From PFJX01 sp964542455 (lineage in GTDB: Bacteria; Pseudomonadota; Gammaproteobacteria; Burkholderiales; Thiobacillaceae): a stretch of DNA of 64,000 nucleotides. Below the pieces are notes generated by a model. It saw only the letters and a program-made list of their open reading frames with translations, did no database searches and was not told the origin of the DNA. This document shows positions 32,532 through 40,505 of this stretch, piece after piece. The stretch is from NCBI GenBank assembly GCA_964542455.1, contig CAZIUC010000003.1, positions 114,403 through 178,402 on the forward strand, given 5' to 3'. The first letter of the stretch is position 1. Every line of letters begins with the position of its first letter. Position numbers and translations under genes: made by a program.

Positions 32532-34055
32532 GTGGCTGGTCCTCAATTCGAAGTTCCCAAGCTGACGGAATATACCGAGGTCCCCAAGATCAAGGAAGGG
32601 GCAATGGCGCACGTCAAGTCCTTCCCGGCCGCCGAGGGCAGTCAGACCTTCCTGGGTTACCCCTGGGAGCTGACCGATGACTGGCAGGAGCGCGCGATCA
32701 ACAAGATGGGCGACTTGCTCGGAAAGTACCGCAGCCTTCGTGTGTTCATGGACGCCTGTGTGCATTGCGGCGCCTGTACCGACAAATGCCATTATTTCCT
32801 GGGAACCGCCGACCCGAAGAATATGCCGGTTGCACGTCAGGATCTGATGCGCAAGGTGTACCGCCGCTATTTCACCCTCCCAGGCAAGATTGCTCCATGG
32901 TTGGTGGGCGCCGAAGACCTGACCAAGGAAACCCTGGACGACTGGTACAGTTACTACCACCAGTGCTCCGAGTGTCGCCGCTGCTCCGTGTACTGCCCTT
33001 ACGGTATCGATACAGCGGAAATCACCATGGCCGGCCGCGAGATACTCAATACGGTGGGCATGGGCCAGAAATATTCCAGCGAAATTCTGACCAAGGTTCA
33101 GAAGATCGGTAACAACCTTGGGCTGCCTGGCCCGGCTCTGGAAGACACGCTATTGGGTCTGGAAGAAGACATCGAACTGGACACCGGAGTACCCGTCAAG
33201 ATACCACTCGACGTAAAGGGCGCTGAAATCCTGCTGATTACGCCCTCCGCCGATTTCTTCTCTGAGCCGCATGTCGAATCCCTGATTGGATACGCCAAAG
33301 TTTTTCACGCAGCGGGCGCCTCCTGGACGCTTTCCACCCACGCTTCCGAGGCGGGCAATTTCGGTCTGTTCAACGGTAACTACGAAGTCATGAAGACAGT
33401 TGCCATGCGGATTCGCGATGCCGCACTGGAACTGGGCGTCAAACGCATCATCGTCGGTGAGTGCGGTCACGCCTGGCGTGTCGCCTACAGCTTCTGGAAC
33501 ACCCTCACCGGTATTGGCTACGGTGGTAATGATCCGTTCTCGATCGAACTGCAGAGCAAACTGGACTCTCGCTTCCCGCAGCCGATGCATATCTGCGAAT
33601 ACACTTGGGACTTGATCGAAAAAGGCACGCTCAAGTTCGACAAGTCGTTGAATGATGATCGCATCATCACCTTCCATGATTCCTGCAACGTGGCGCGTGG
33701 TTCGCGTATGGGTGATGAACCGGGCGGCCAGTTCACGATACCTCGCAATATCATCATGGCGGTTGCCAATAATTTCCATGACATGGCCGCGGAAACCATT
33801 GGGGAGGGCACCTTCTGTTGTGGTGGTGGTGGCGGCGTTTTGACAGATGACCTGATCGAGGTCCGGGTCAAAGGCGCTCTGCCTCGTATGAATGCGTTCA
33901 ATAACGTGGTGCAAAACAACGGCGTGAACTTTCTGGGCCTGATTTGCGCAATATGCAAGGCGCAGTTCACCAAAGTACTGCCGTATTACGGATTCGACCG
34001 GAGCATGGTCGGTGGCGTGCACCAGCTCGTCAGCACGGCCATCAAACTGGATTAA
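32532..34055 (+). CDS. dsrK: DsrK, iron-sulfur catalytic subunit of DsrMKJOP
   Basis: The 507-residue protein (GTG start, preceded by AAGGAG) has two 4Fe-4S motifs, 'CVHCGACTDKCHYF' (about 77-90) and 'CSECRRCSVYCPYG' (about 149-162). Two CCG-type domains follow, including 'TFHDSCNVARGS' and 'EGTFCCGGGGGVLTDD', as in HdrD. DsrK acts on the DsrC trisulfide or disulfide. Features are canonical. Confidence 0.96.
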   Translation: MAGPQFEVPKLTEYTEVPKIKEGAMAHVKSFPAAEGSQTFLGYPWELTDDWQERAINKMGDLLGKYRSLRVFMDACVHCGACTDKCHYFLGTADPKNMPVARQDLMRKVYRRYFTLPGKIAPWLVGAEDLTKETLDDWYSYYHQCSECRRCSVYCPYGIDTAEITMAGREILNTVGMGQKYSSEILTKVQKIGNNLGLPGPALEDTLLGLEEDIELDTGVPVKIPLDVKGAEILLITPSADFFSEPHVESLIGYAKVFHAAGASWTLSTHASEAGNFGLFNGNYEVMKTVAMRIRDAALELGVKRIIVGECGHAWRVAYSFWNTLTGIGYGGNDPFSIELQSKLDSRFPQPMHICEYTWDLIEKGTLKFDKSLNDDRIITFHDSCNVARGSRMGDEPGGQFTIPRNIIMAVANNFHDMAAETIGEGTFCCGGGGGVLTDDLIEVRVKGALPRMNAFNNVVQNNGVNFLGLICAICKAQFTKVLPYYGFDRSMVGGVHQLVSTAIKLD

Positions 34056-34060
34056 GGGCA

Positions 34061-34083
34061 GCACCGGCTTTGAGCCTGGTGTG
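34061..34083 (+). other. hairpin between dsrK and dsrL
   Basis: GCACCGGCT pairs with AGCC(T)GGTGT around a TTG loop, with one bulged T; no T-tract follows. It lies in the 103-bp gap before dsrL and resembles in placement the hairpins after dsrA, dsrB and dsrC. Confidence 0.45.
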
Positions 34084-34158
34084 CATGGGTTAACACGCGT
34101 TAGACAAGCGTATTGTCAGGCGGTATTGCCGCACGATTCTTGAGATAGGAGAGCGAAG

Positions 34159-36117
34159 ATGTCGGTCACTTCCAAAGACGTAAAGAAAACTGAGGGCGTT
34201 TCGTGGCGTCGTTACAAGGACGGCGAGAAGGAAGGGCAGTACAAGCGAGCCCAGGAAAAGATTTTCCAGGCGAGCTGGAGCCACAAGTGCCCGGAGTATG
34301 TGCATTCCACCCCGCCCTGCCAGGGTTCCTGCCCGGCTGGTGAGGATATTCGTGGTTATCTCAACATCGTTCGCGGCATCGAGAAGCCGACCGGTGGCCA
34401 GAGCTGGCAGGAATACGCGTTCCGCCGTCTGACCAGCGCCAACCCCTTCCCCGCCGTCATGGGCCGTGTCTGCCCCGCTCCGTGCGAATCCGGCTGTAAC
34501 CGAAACCAGGTGGAAGAGAACGTCGGCATCAACTCGGTCGAGCACTTCCTCGGTAATTGGGCGCTGGAAAACAACATCGGTTTCGAGACGCCCGCCACTG
34601 AAAGTGGCAAGAAAGTCGCCATCATCGGCGGTGGCCCCGCCGGTCTGGCCGCTGCCTATCAGCTGCGCCGCATGGGTCATGGCTGCACGATATTTGACGA
34701 CCACGCGGAACTCGGCGGCATGATGCGCTACGGTATCCCGGGTTTCCGTACCCCACGCCAGGTACTGGATGGCGAGATCAAACGCATCATCGACATGGGT
34801 GTGGATACGCGTTTGAATACACGTATCGGTACCGACATCAGCATGGAGCAGATCGAGAAAGACTACGACGCCGTGCTGATCGCCCTGGGTGCCCAGGGTG
34901 GCCGTACCTTGCCCGTGGATGGCGCCGATGCTCCCAACTGCGTTCCCGCCACCGCCTTCCTGCGCGCCTTCAACGAAGGCCGCCTGCAACACGTCGGCAA
35001 CAAGGTTGTTGTAATTGGGGGAGGTGATACTTCCATCGACGTGGCAACGGTCGCACGCCGTCTCGGTAAAGTCACCAACGCATCCACCACCGATCTGCCG
35101 GAGATGGTGCTGGCTGGCCATACCGCTCACGACGTCGCCAGCATTTCCGCCCGTATGGGTGTTGAAGTGGTGCTGATCTCCCGCGCCACCATCGACAAGA
35201 TGGCCGCCAACAAGCACGAAGTCGAACAGGCCAAGGCCGAAGGTATCGAAATTATCGGTGGCGTGACGCCGATTGCCGTGATCAAGGATGCATCCGGCCG
35301 TGCCACCGCGCTGCGCGTGGCCGAGTTTGAAGTGGTCGGCAAGGAAACCAAGATCAAGGAGGGCACTGAATTCGACATTGCCGGCGACTTGATCGTGTCT
35401 GCTATCGGCCAGGCGGTCGATTTCACCGGTCTTGAAGACTTCAACAACAACAATGGCTTGATTCGCGCCGACAAGAACTACCGTTTCCCCAACAAGCCGC
35501 ACATCTTCGTGGCCGGTGACGTGATCCGCCCGCACCTGCTGACCACCGCCATCGGCCATGCCCGCATCTGCGCCGACGGTATCGACGCCTTCCTGAAAGG
35601 CGAGGAACTGGATCGTCGTCCCAAGGTCGACGTGGCGCACTGGGATCAGGTGCGTAAGTGGGTCGAAACCGGCCATGAGTACAAAGAGCATCACGGCCAG
35701 GAAACGGGTAGCGACTCCTGGAAGGACGTCCTGCACAATTTCGATGACCGTTCCGGCCGTTATGTGATCCCCTCCACCGAAATGTTCCTCGGCCACTTCA
35801 TGAACGTCCCGCGTAATCAGCGTGGCGTGACCACGCTGGACAAGGACTCCGCTCTGGGTAACTTCGAAGACCGCCTGCACGCTCTGGACGAGAAACAGAC
35901 TGTTGCCGAGGCTAAGCGCTGCATGTCCTGCGGCCTCTGCTTCGAGTGCGACAACTGTGTGATCTACTGTCCACAGGTTGCCGTATTCAAGGTCAAGAAG
36001 AAAGACAACCCCACTACCGGCCGTTATGTGGATACCGACTACACCAAGTGCATCGGCTGTCACATTTGTGCCGAAGTATGCCCGACCGGCTATATCGTCA
36101 TGGGCATGGGCGAGTAA
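34159..36117 (+). CDS. dsrL: DsrL, iron-sulfur flavoprotein NAD(P)H oxidoreductase
   Basis: The 652-residue protein has an N-terminal cysteine-rich domain ('CPEYVHSTPPCQGSCPAGEDI', 'VCPAPCESGCNRNQ'), an FAD site 'KVAIIGGGPAGLAAAYQLRRMGHG' (about 153-176), a second Rossmann site 'NKVVVIGGGDTSIDVATVARRLG' and a C-terminal two-cluster ferredoxin domain ('CMSCGLCFECDNCVIYCPQVAVF', 'CIGCHICAEVCPTGYI'). It resembles the GltD-like subunit of glutamate synthase. DsrL takes electrons from rDsrAB to NAD(P)+ in sulfur oxidisers and is absent from most sulfate reducers. Confidence 0.95.
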   Translation: MSVTSKDVKKTEGVSWRRYKDGEKEGQYKRAQEKIFQASWSHKCPEYVHSTPPCQGSCPAGEDIRGYLNIVRGIEKPTGGQSWQEYAFRRLTSANPFPAVMGRVCPAPCESGCNRNQVEENVGINSVEHFLGNWALENNIGFETPATESGKKVAIIGGGPAGLAAAYQLRRMGHGCTIFDDHAELGGMMRYGIPGFRTPRQVLDGEIKRIIDMGVDTRLNTRIGTDISMEQIEKDYDAVLIALGAQGGRTLPVDGADAPNCVPATAFLRAFNEGRLQHVGNKVVVIGGGDTSIDVATVARRLGKVTNASTTDLPEMVLAGHTAHDVASISARMGVEVVLISRATIDKMAANKHEVEQAKAEGIEIIGGVTPIAVIKDASGRATALRVAEFEVVGKETKIKEGTEFDIAGDLIVSAIGQAVDFTGLEDFNNNNGLIRADKNYRFPNKPHIFVAGDVIRPHLLTTAIGHARICADGIDAFLKGEELDRRPKVDVAHWDQVRKWVETGHEYKEHHGQETGSDSWKDVLHNFDDRSGRYVIPSTEMFLGHFMNVPRNQRGVTTLDKDSALGNFEDRLHALDEKQTVAEAKRCMSCGLCFECDNCVIYCPQVAVFKVKKKDNPTTGRYVDTDYTKCIGCHICAEVCPTGYIVMGMGE

Positions 36118-36132
36118 ATAAGGATGAATGGC

Positions 36133-36591
36133 ATGGCGAGAGTGGCCAACCTGCCCGGTCTGGGCAAATGGTTCCGCCTCGCCGTCTGCCTTGGCGCGGT
36201 GGCCTTCATGGCCATCCCGTCCATGCAGGCGGTGGCGGGAGTCGATCTGCCCACGCTGGAGCACGGCAAAGGCGATAAGTGTGTGGACGAGGAGGACTAT
36301 ATCCGTCGTAACCACCCGGATCTTCTCAAACACCATCGTGACGAGACGCTTCGCAAGGGCATTCGCACGACCAAGTACAGTCTGAGGAAGTGCGTGGAAT
36401 GCCATGCAAGCAGCAAGACCGGTAGCGTGGCCTCTTCCAAGGAAGACTTCTGCGTTGCCTGCCACAGTTACGCCGGCGTCAAGCCGGATTGCTGGGACTG
36501 CCATGCCACTAAACCGGGCAAGCGACCTGTTAATCAGGCAGCGCAACCCTCGTTATCTCCTCTCATGCCCTCCCACGGAGGCAGCCAATGA
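36133..36591 (+). CDS. dsrJ: DsrJ, periplasmic trihaem cytochrome c
   Basis: The protein has an N-terminal membrane anchor or signal (WFRLAVCLGAVAFMAIPSMQAVAG) and three CXXCH haem sites: CVECH, CVACH and CWDCH. ATG 36133 has AAGG nine bases upstream; ATG 36124 is in frame but has no spacing to that AAGG. DsrJ is the periplasmic electron-transfer part of DsrMKJOP. The stop overlaps the dsrO start (ATGA). Confidence 0.94.
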   Translation: MARVANLPGLGKWFRLAVCLGAVAFMAIPSMQAVAGVDLPTLEHGKGDKCVDEEDYIRRNHPDLLKHHRDETLRKGIRTTKYSLRKCVECHASSKTGSVASSKEDFCVACHSYAGVKPDCWDCHATKPGKRPVNQAAQPSLSPLMPSHGGSQ

Positions 36592-37331
36592 GTGAATCCA
36601 TGAACACCAAGCAAGAAGACCGTCGCGAGTTTCTCAAAGCGGGTGCTCTGGTTGCCGGCGTCACACTCGGTCCCGGTGTGTTGTTCTACGGTGTGGCGCA
36701 TAGCCGTGCACCCGAAGAAGGTGCTTCCAGCAAACAACGCTGGGGAATGTTGATCGACACCACCAAGTGTGGTGACGGCTGCAATGACTGCGTCACCGCG
36801 TGCAACACGGAAAACGGCCTCAGTGGCGAGACCGGCCCGCAGGATAGCCAGTGGATACGTAAGGTGGACATCAAGGATCTGCGCACAGGTTATGTGCAGA
36901 GCCTGCCCATGCTGTGCCAGCATTGTGAAAACGCGCCGTGTGTGGATGTTTGCCCGACCGGCGCGTCCATGAAGCGTGCCGACGGCATCGTCTTGGTTGA
37001 TCGTCATGCTTGTATTGGTTGTCGCTATTGCATGATGGCCTGCCCATACAAGGCGCGTTCCTTTGTGCACGAACCGCTCACAGACCAGAACCCGGAAGTT
37101 CCACGCGGCAAGGGTTGTGTCGAATCCTGCACATTCTGTGTGCAACGCGTCGATCGTGGTGAGCAGCCTGCCTGTGTCGATGCCTGCGATGCCAAGGGCC
37201 ACAAGGCGATGATTTTTGGCGACCTCAAGGATCCGGAAAGCGAGGTTTCAAAGGCACTCAAGTCCAGCGACAGTGTTGAGGTCAGAGGCGATCTGGCACT
37301 CAATACCGGCGTTCGTTATCAAGGGATTTAA
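36588..37331 (+). CDS. dsrO: DsrO, periplasmic ferredoxin-like iron-sulfur protein
   Basis: The 247-residue protein has a Tat signal (RREFLKAGALVAGVTLGPGVLFYG). Four 4Fe-4S motifs follow, seen as 'CGDGCNDCVTACN', 'CQHCENAPCVDVCPTGA', 'CIGCRYCMMACPYKA' and 'CTFCVQRVDRGEQPACVDAC'. It is the periplasmic electron carrier linked to the NrfD-like DsrP. Only three bases separate it from dsrP. Confidence 0.95.
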   Translation: MSESMNTKQEDRREFLKAGALVAGVTLGPGVLFYGVAHSRAPEEGASSKQRWGMLIDTTKCGDGCNDCVTACNTENGLSGETGPQDSQWIRKVDIKDLRTGYVQSLPMLCQHCENAPCVDVCPTGASMKRADGIVLVDRHACIGCRYCMMACPYKARSFVHEPLTDQNPEVPRGKGCVESCTFCVQRVDRGEQPACVDACDAKGHKAMIFGDLKDPESEVSKALKSSDSVEVRGDLALNTGVRYQGI

Positions 37332-37334
37332 GAC

Positions 37335-38552
37335 ATGGCACAGCAACTCTGCATCAACCAAGGCGAGTGCCGCACCGGCCAGTTCCTCTCCCTGCTAGCA
37401 CTGGGCGGGCTGGTAGTTCTCGGCGCGCTGTATGCCTTTTTTACTCTGGAGCACCACGGTCACATACTTACCGGTATGACCAACCAGATCGTCTGGGGCC
37501 TGCCGCACGTGTTCGCGGTATTCCTGATCGTCGCCGCTTCCGGCGCGCTCAACGTGGCTTCCATCGGATCGGTTTTCGGCAAGCAGGTCTACAAATCCCG
37601 CGCGCCACTATCCGGCATGTTGGCCCTGGCCTTGCTGGCGGGTGGTCTGGCCGTTCTGGTGCTTGACCTGGGCCGCCCGGATCGCCTGATCGTGGCCATG
37701 ACCCACTACAACTTCAAGTCCATCTTTGCCTGGAACATGATCTTCTACAATGGCTTCTTCGCCATTGTGGGTCTGTACCTGATTACCCTGATGGATCGCA
37801 GGCTGAAGATGTGGTCGAAGCCGGTCGGTTATATGGCCTTCTTCTGGCGCTTGTCGCTGACCACCGCGACCGGCTCAATTTTTGGCTTCCTGGTCGCGCG
37901 CGCTGGCTACAGCTCCGCGCTGATCGCGCCGATGTTCGTGATCATGTCGTTCGCTTACGGCCTGGCGGTCTTCATGGTGGTGCAATCGTCCATGTATCGC
38001 TGGAATGCCATCAAGCTGGACGAGGGCGTCCGCCGTCGCATGAAGAACCTGCTTGCTGTTTTCGTGGGCGCGTCTCTTTACTTCACTGTCGTGTTCCACC
38101 TGACCAACCTGTATTTCGCCAAACAGTGGGCGTTCGAGCGGTTCATCCTGCTGGACGGTGGCATCTACACCACGGTGTTCTGGGTGGGTCAGGTAATTCT
38201 GGGCGGTATCGTGCCCCTGATCCTGCTATTCCTGCCCCGTTCCAAAGATGCGCAGAGCATGTGCTTCTGCTTCCTGGCACCGCTGTTGGTCATTCTCGGC
38301 GGTATTGCGCAGATGTACGTCACCATCGTTGGAGGCCAGGCCTTCCCGCTGATCATGTTCCCGGGCCATGAAGTCCAGAGCAGCTTCTATGATGGTGTCG
38401 TTAATTCCTACAGCCCAAGTGTTTACGAGTGGTTGCTGGGGATGGGCGGGGTCGGTGTCACCTTCCTGCTGACTGTGGTTGCCGTTCGGGTATTCAAATT
38501 CATGCCGCAGGATGATTTCCAGACCCTGCAGTCACGTAGAAGCACGGACTGA
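37335..38552 (+). CDS. dsrP: DsrP, NrfD-like integral membrane subunit
   Basis: The 405-residue protein has about ten membrane helices and NrfD/PsrC-family features ('WGLPHVFAVFLIVAASGALNVASIGSVFG', 'LDLGRPDRLIVAMTHYNFKSIFAWNMIFYNGF'). DsrP exchanges electrons with quinone together with DsrJO. It closes the dsrMKLJOP group and is followed by a strong terminator. Confidence 0.95.
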   Translation: MAQQLCINQGECRTGQFLSLLALGGLVVLGALYAFFTLEHHGHILTGMTNQIVWGLPHVFAVFLIVAASGALNVASIGSVFGKQVYKSRAPLSGMLALALLAGGLAVLVLDLGRPDRLIVAMTHYNFKSIFAWNMIFYNGFFAIVGLYLITLMDRRLKMWSKPVGYMAFFWRLSLTTATGSIFGFLVARAGYSSALIAPMFVIMSFAYGLAVFMVVQSSMYRWNAIKLDEGVRRRMKNLLAVFVGASLYFTVVFHLTNLYFAKQWAFERFILLDGGIYTTVFWVGQVILGGIVPLILLFLPRSKDAQSMCFCFLAPLLVILGGIAQMYVTIVGGQAFPLIMFPGHEVQSSFYDGVVNSYSPSVYEWLLGMGGVGVTFLLTVVAVRVFKFMPQDDFQTLQSRRSTD

Positions 38553-38572
38553 ACAAGCTAGTGTCTGTTATC

Positions 38573-38605
38573 GCAAAAAGCCGACAGGATTAGTCGGCTT
38601 TTTGC
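38573..38605 (+). terminator. intrinsic terminator after dsrP
   Basis: GCAAAAAGCCGAC (38573-38585) pairs perfectly with GTCGGCTTTTTGC (38593-38605) around a 7-nt loop, giving a GC-rich core with an A-tract before and a T-tract after. It ends about 24 bp before dsrN and could work in both directions. It probably makes dsrN-dsrR-cysG at least partly a separate transcript. Confidence 0.85.
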
Positions 38606-38628
38606 TTTCACGCCGGTAAAATCTCGCC

Positions 38629-40005
38629 ATGCCTCATCTATATCTTTCCGCCGCCCACAAATCATCGGGTAAAACAACGCTTACGCTGGGGCTCTGTCGT
38701 GCCCTGCGCAATCGTGGCATCAAGGTGCAGGCATTCAAGAAGGGGCCGGACTATATCGACCCGATCTGGCATGGTCTGGCGGCTGGTCGCCCCAGCTACA
38801 ACCTCGACTTCCACATGATGCGCGAGGCCGAGATAGAAGCATTGTTCGCACGCAAGGCCAGCGTTGCCGACATCAGCCTGATCGAAGGCAACAAGGGGCT
38901 TTACGACGGCATGGATGTGGAAGGCTCCAACAGCAACGCCGCGCTTGCCAAATTGCTGGGAGCACCTGTAGTACTGGTGCTCGACACCATAGGCATGACA
39001 CGTGGCGTCGCGCCTCTTATCCTCGGTTACAAGGCCTTTGATCCGGCGGTGAATATCGCCGGCGTTATCCTCAACAAGGTGGGTGGGCCGCGCCATGAAG
39101 GCAAATTACGCGAGGTGATTGCTCGCTATACCGATGTGCCGGTTCTGGGTGTGGTCTACAAGAGTGAGCAAATGGCTATCGCCGAACGCCACCTCGGTCT
39201 GGTGCCGGGGAATGAAGCGGTGGAGGCGGATGCTCGCGTTGAAGCCATTGCCAGCCTGGTCGCGGCGCAGGTGGATATTGACCGTCTCCTGGAGATTGCC
39301 GGGCAGGTAACCGCGCCCCGCCCGCCAGAGGCGAAACGGAAGGGGCAGGGCGGGCCGCGTATCGCCTATGCGCACGACCGTGCTTTCGGTTTCTACTACC
39401 AGGAAGACCTCGACACCCTGATGGATGCCGGTGTCGAACTGATCCCCTTGAATACACTCCAGGACACACGCCTGCCCGACGTGGATGGCCTCTTGTTGGG
39501 TGGTGGGTTCCCCGAGATGTTCATCGAAGCGCTGGCTGCCAATAGCAGCCTGCGCGATGATATCGCTCACCAGATCGAAGCCGGACTGCCGGTCTATGCC
39601 GAGTGCGGTGGCCTCATGTTTCTGGCGCGATCGATCCGCTGGGGCGAAACACAGGGCGAGATGGTCGGCGTCTTGCCCGGTGATGTGGTCATGACCGATC
39701 GCCCCGTCGGCCGTGGTTACGCGGAGCTGGAAGAAACGGCTGATGCGCCCTGGGCCGCGCGGTCTGAAACGATACCCGCGCACGAATTTCACTACTCACA
39801 CTTGGAAAACCTGCCCTGCGACCTCAATTACGCTTACCGCGTGAAACGTGGCCACGGCATGGACGGGAAACGCGATGGTTACGTGTATCGCAATCTGCTC
39901 GCCGCCTACTGTCATCGACGCGGTTCCGGGGAGCGCGGCTGGATCGCGCCTTTCCTGGAGAAGGCGCGAGTGTATTCACGATCACTCAATCGTCTGGCCG
40001 CTTGA
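38629..40005 (+). CDS. dsrN: DsrN, sirohaem amidase (CbiA/CobB-like)
   Basis: The 458-residue protein starts with the P-loop-like 'LYLSAAHKSSGKTTLTLGLCRALRNRGIKVQAFKKGPDYIDPIWHGL'. It ends with a class I glutamine amidotransferase domain ('GLPVYAECGGLMFLARSI' with the nucleophile Cys, and 'EFHYSHLE'). This is the architecture of cobyrinic acid a,c-diamide synthase. In the dsr cluster it is DsrN, which amidates sirohaem to the cofactor form used by DsrAB. Confidence 0.93.
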   Translation: MPHLYLSAAHKSSGKTTLTLGLCRALRNRGIKVQAFKKGPDYIDPIWHGLAAGRPSYNLDFHMMREAEIEALFARKASVADISLIEGNKGLYDGMDVEGSNSNAALAKLLGAPVVLVLDTIGMTRGVAPLILGYKAFDPAVNIAGVILNKVGGPRHEGKLREVIARYTDVPVLGVVYKSEQMAIAERHLGLVPGNEAVEADARVEAIASLVAAQVDIDRLLEIAGQVTAPRPPEAKRKGQGGPRIAYAHDRAFGFYYQEDLDTLMDAGVELIPLNTLQDTRLPDVDGLLLGGGFPEMFIEALAANSSLRDDIAHQIEAGLPVYAECGGLMFLARSIRWGETQGEMVGVLPGDVVMTDRPVGRGYAELEETADAPWAARSETIPAHEFHYSHLENLPCDLNYAYRVKRGHGMDGKRDGYVYRNLLAAYCHRRGSGERGWIAPFLEKARVYSRSLNRLAA

Positions 40006-40067
40006 CGGCCATTGGCCTGACGCTTCTTAACCTGGGGTACGGCCCCGCTACTGTAAGGAAACGAATC

Positions 40068-40436
40068 ATGATCAGTTTGACCAAAGAAGCCGCCGCGCAA
40101 GTTCGCGCCTCCGCGCAAGAAGGTGGTGCCGATAACATGGCACTGCGTATCGCCGCTCGCGTCAACCAGGCCGGCATGCTGGAATTCGGCATGGGCTTCG
40201 ACGACGAGCGCAGCAACGACACCATCGTCGACTCATGGGGCGTGACCCTGCTGGTCAACGCGGAAAGCGCGCCGATGCTTGACGACGTCACCGTCGACTT
40301 TTCCGAAGTGTCTCCCGGCGAACACCGCTTCGTGTTCATGAAGGCTAGCGCTCAGGAAGGCGGTTGCAGCACGGGAGCCAGCAACAGTGGCGGTGGCTGT
40401 GGTGGTTGCGGCAGCGGTGGCGGTTGCGGCTCTTGA
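40068..40436 (+). CDS. dsrR: DsrR-like A-type carrier homologue with Gly/Cys-rich tail
   Basis: From ATG 40068 the protein has 122 residues with the IscA fold ('MISLTKEAAAQVRASAQEGGADNMALRIAARVNQAGMLEFGMGFDDE'). The first IscA cysteine is replaced by Met (QAGML). The CxC near the end is replaced by a tail rich in Gly, Ser and Cys (about 98-122) with cysteines near positions 100, 111, 114 and 120. DsrR of Allochromatium is known to lack the iron-sulfur ligands and to affect dsr expression after transcription. The cysteine-containing tail is unusual for DsrR and could bind metal. Confidence 0.85.
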   Translation: MISLTKEAAAQVRASAQEGGADNMALRIAARVNQAGMLEFGMGFDDERSNDTIVDSWGVTLLVNAESAPMLDDVTVDFSEVSPGEHRFVFMKASAQEGGCSTGASNSGGGCGGCGSGGGCGS

Positions 40437-40505
40437 TCAACCTTGTTTGGTTGGGAGCATTCCGCTTTTTCCAGCCTGCCCCCCGCAACTTCTAACTGGT
40501 TCGCG

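Noticed and set aside
34090..36546. 818-residue open frame on the minus strand opposite dsrL and dsrJ
   Set aside because: It is a codon-bias shadow of dsrL/dsrJ, rich in His, Gly and Asp, without domains or a ribosome-binding site; dsrL is unambiguous on the plus strand.
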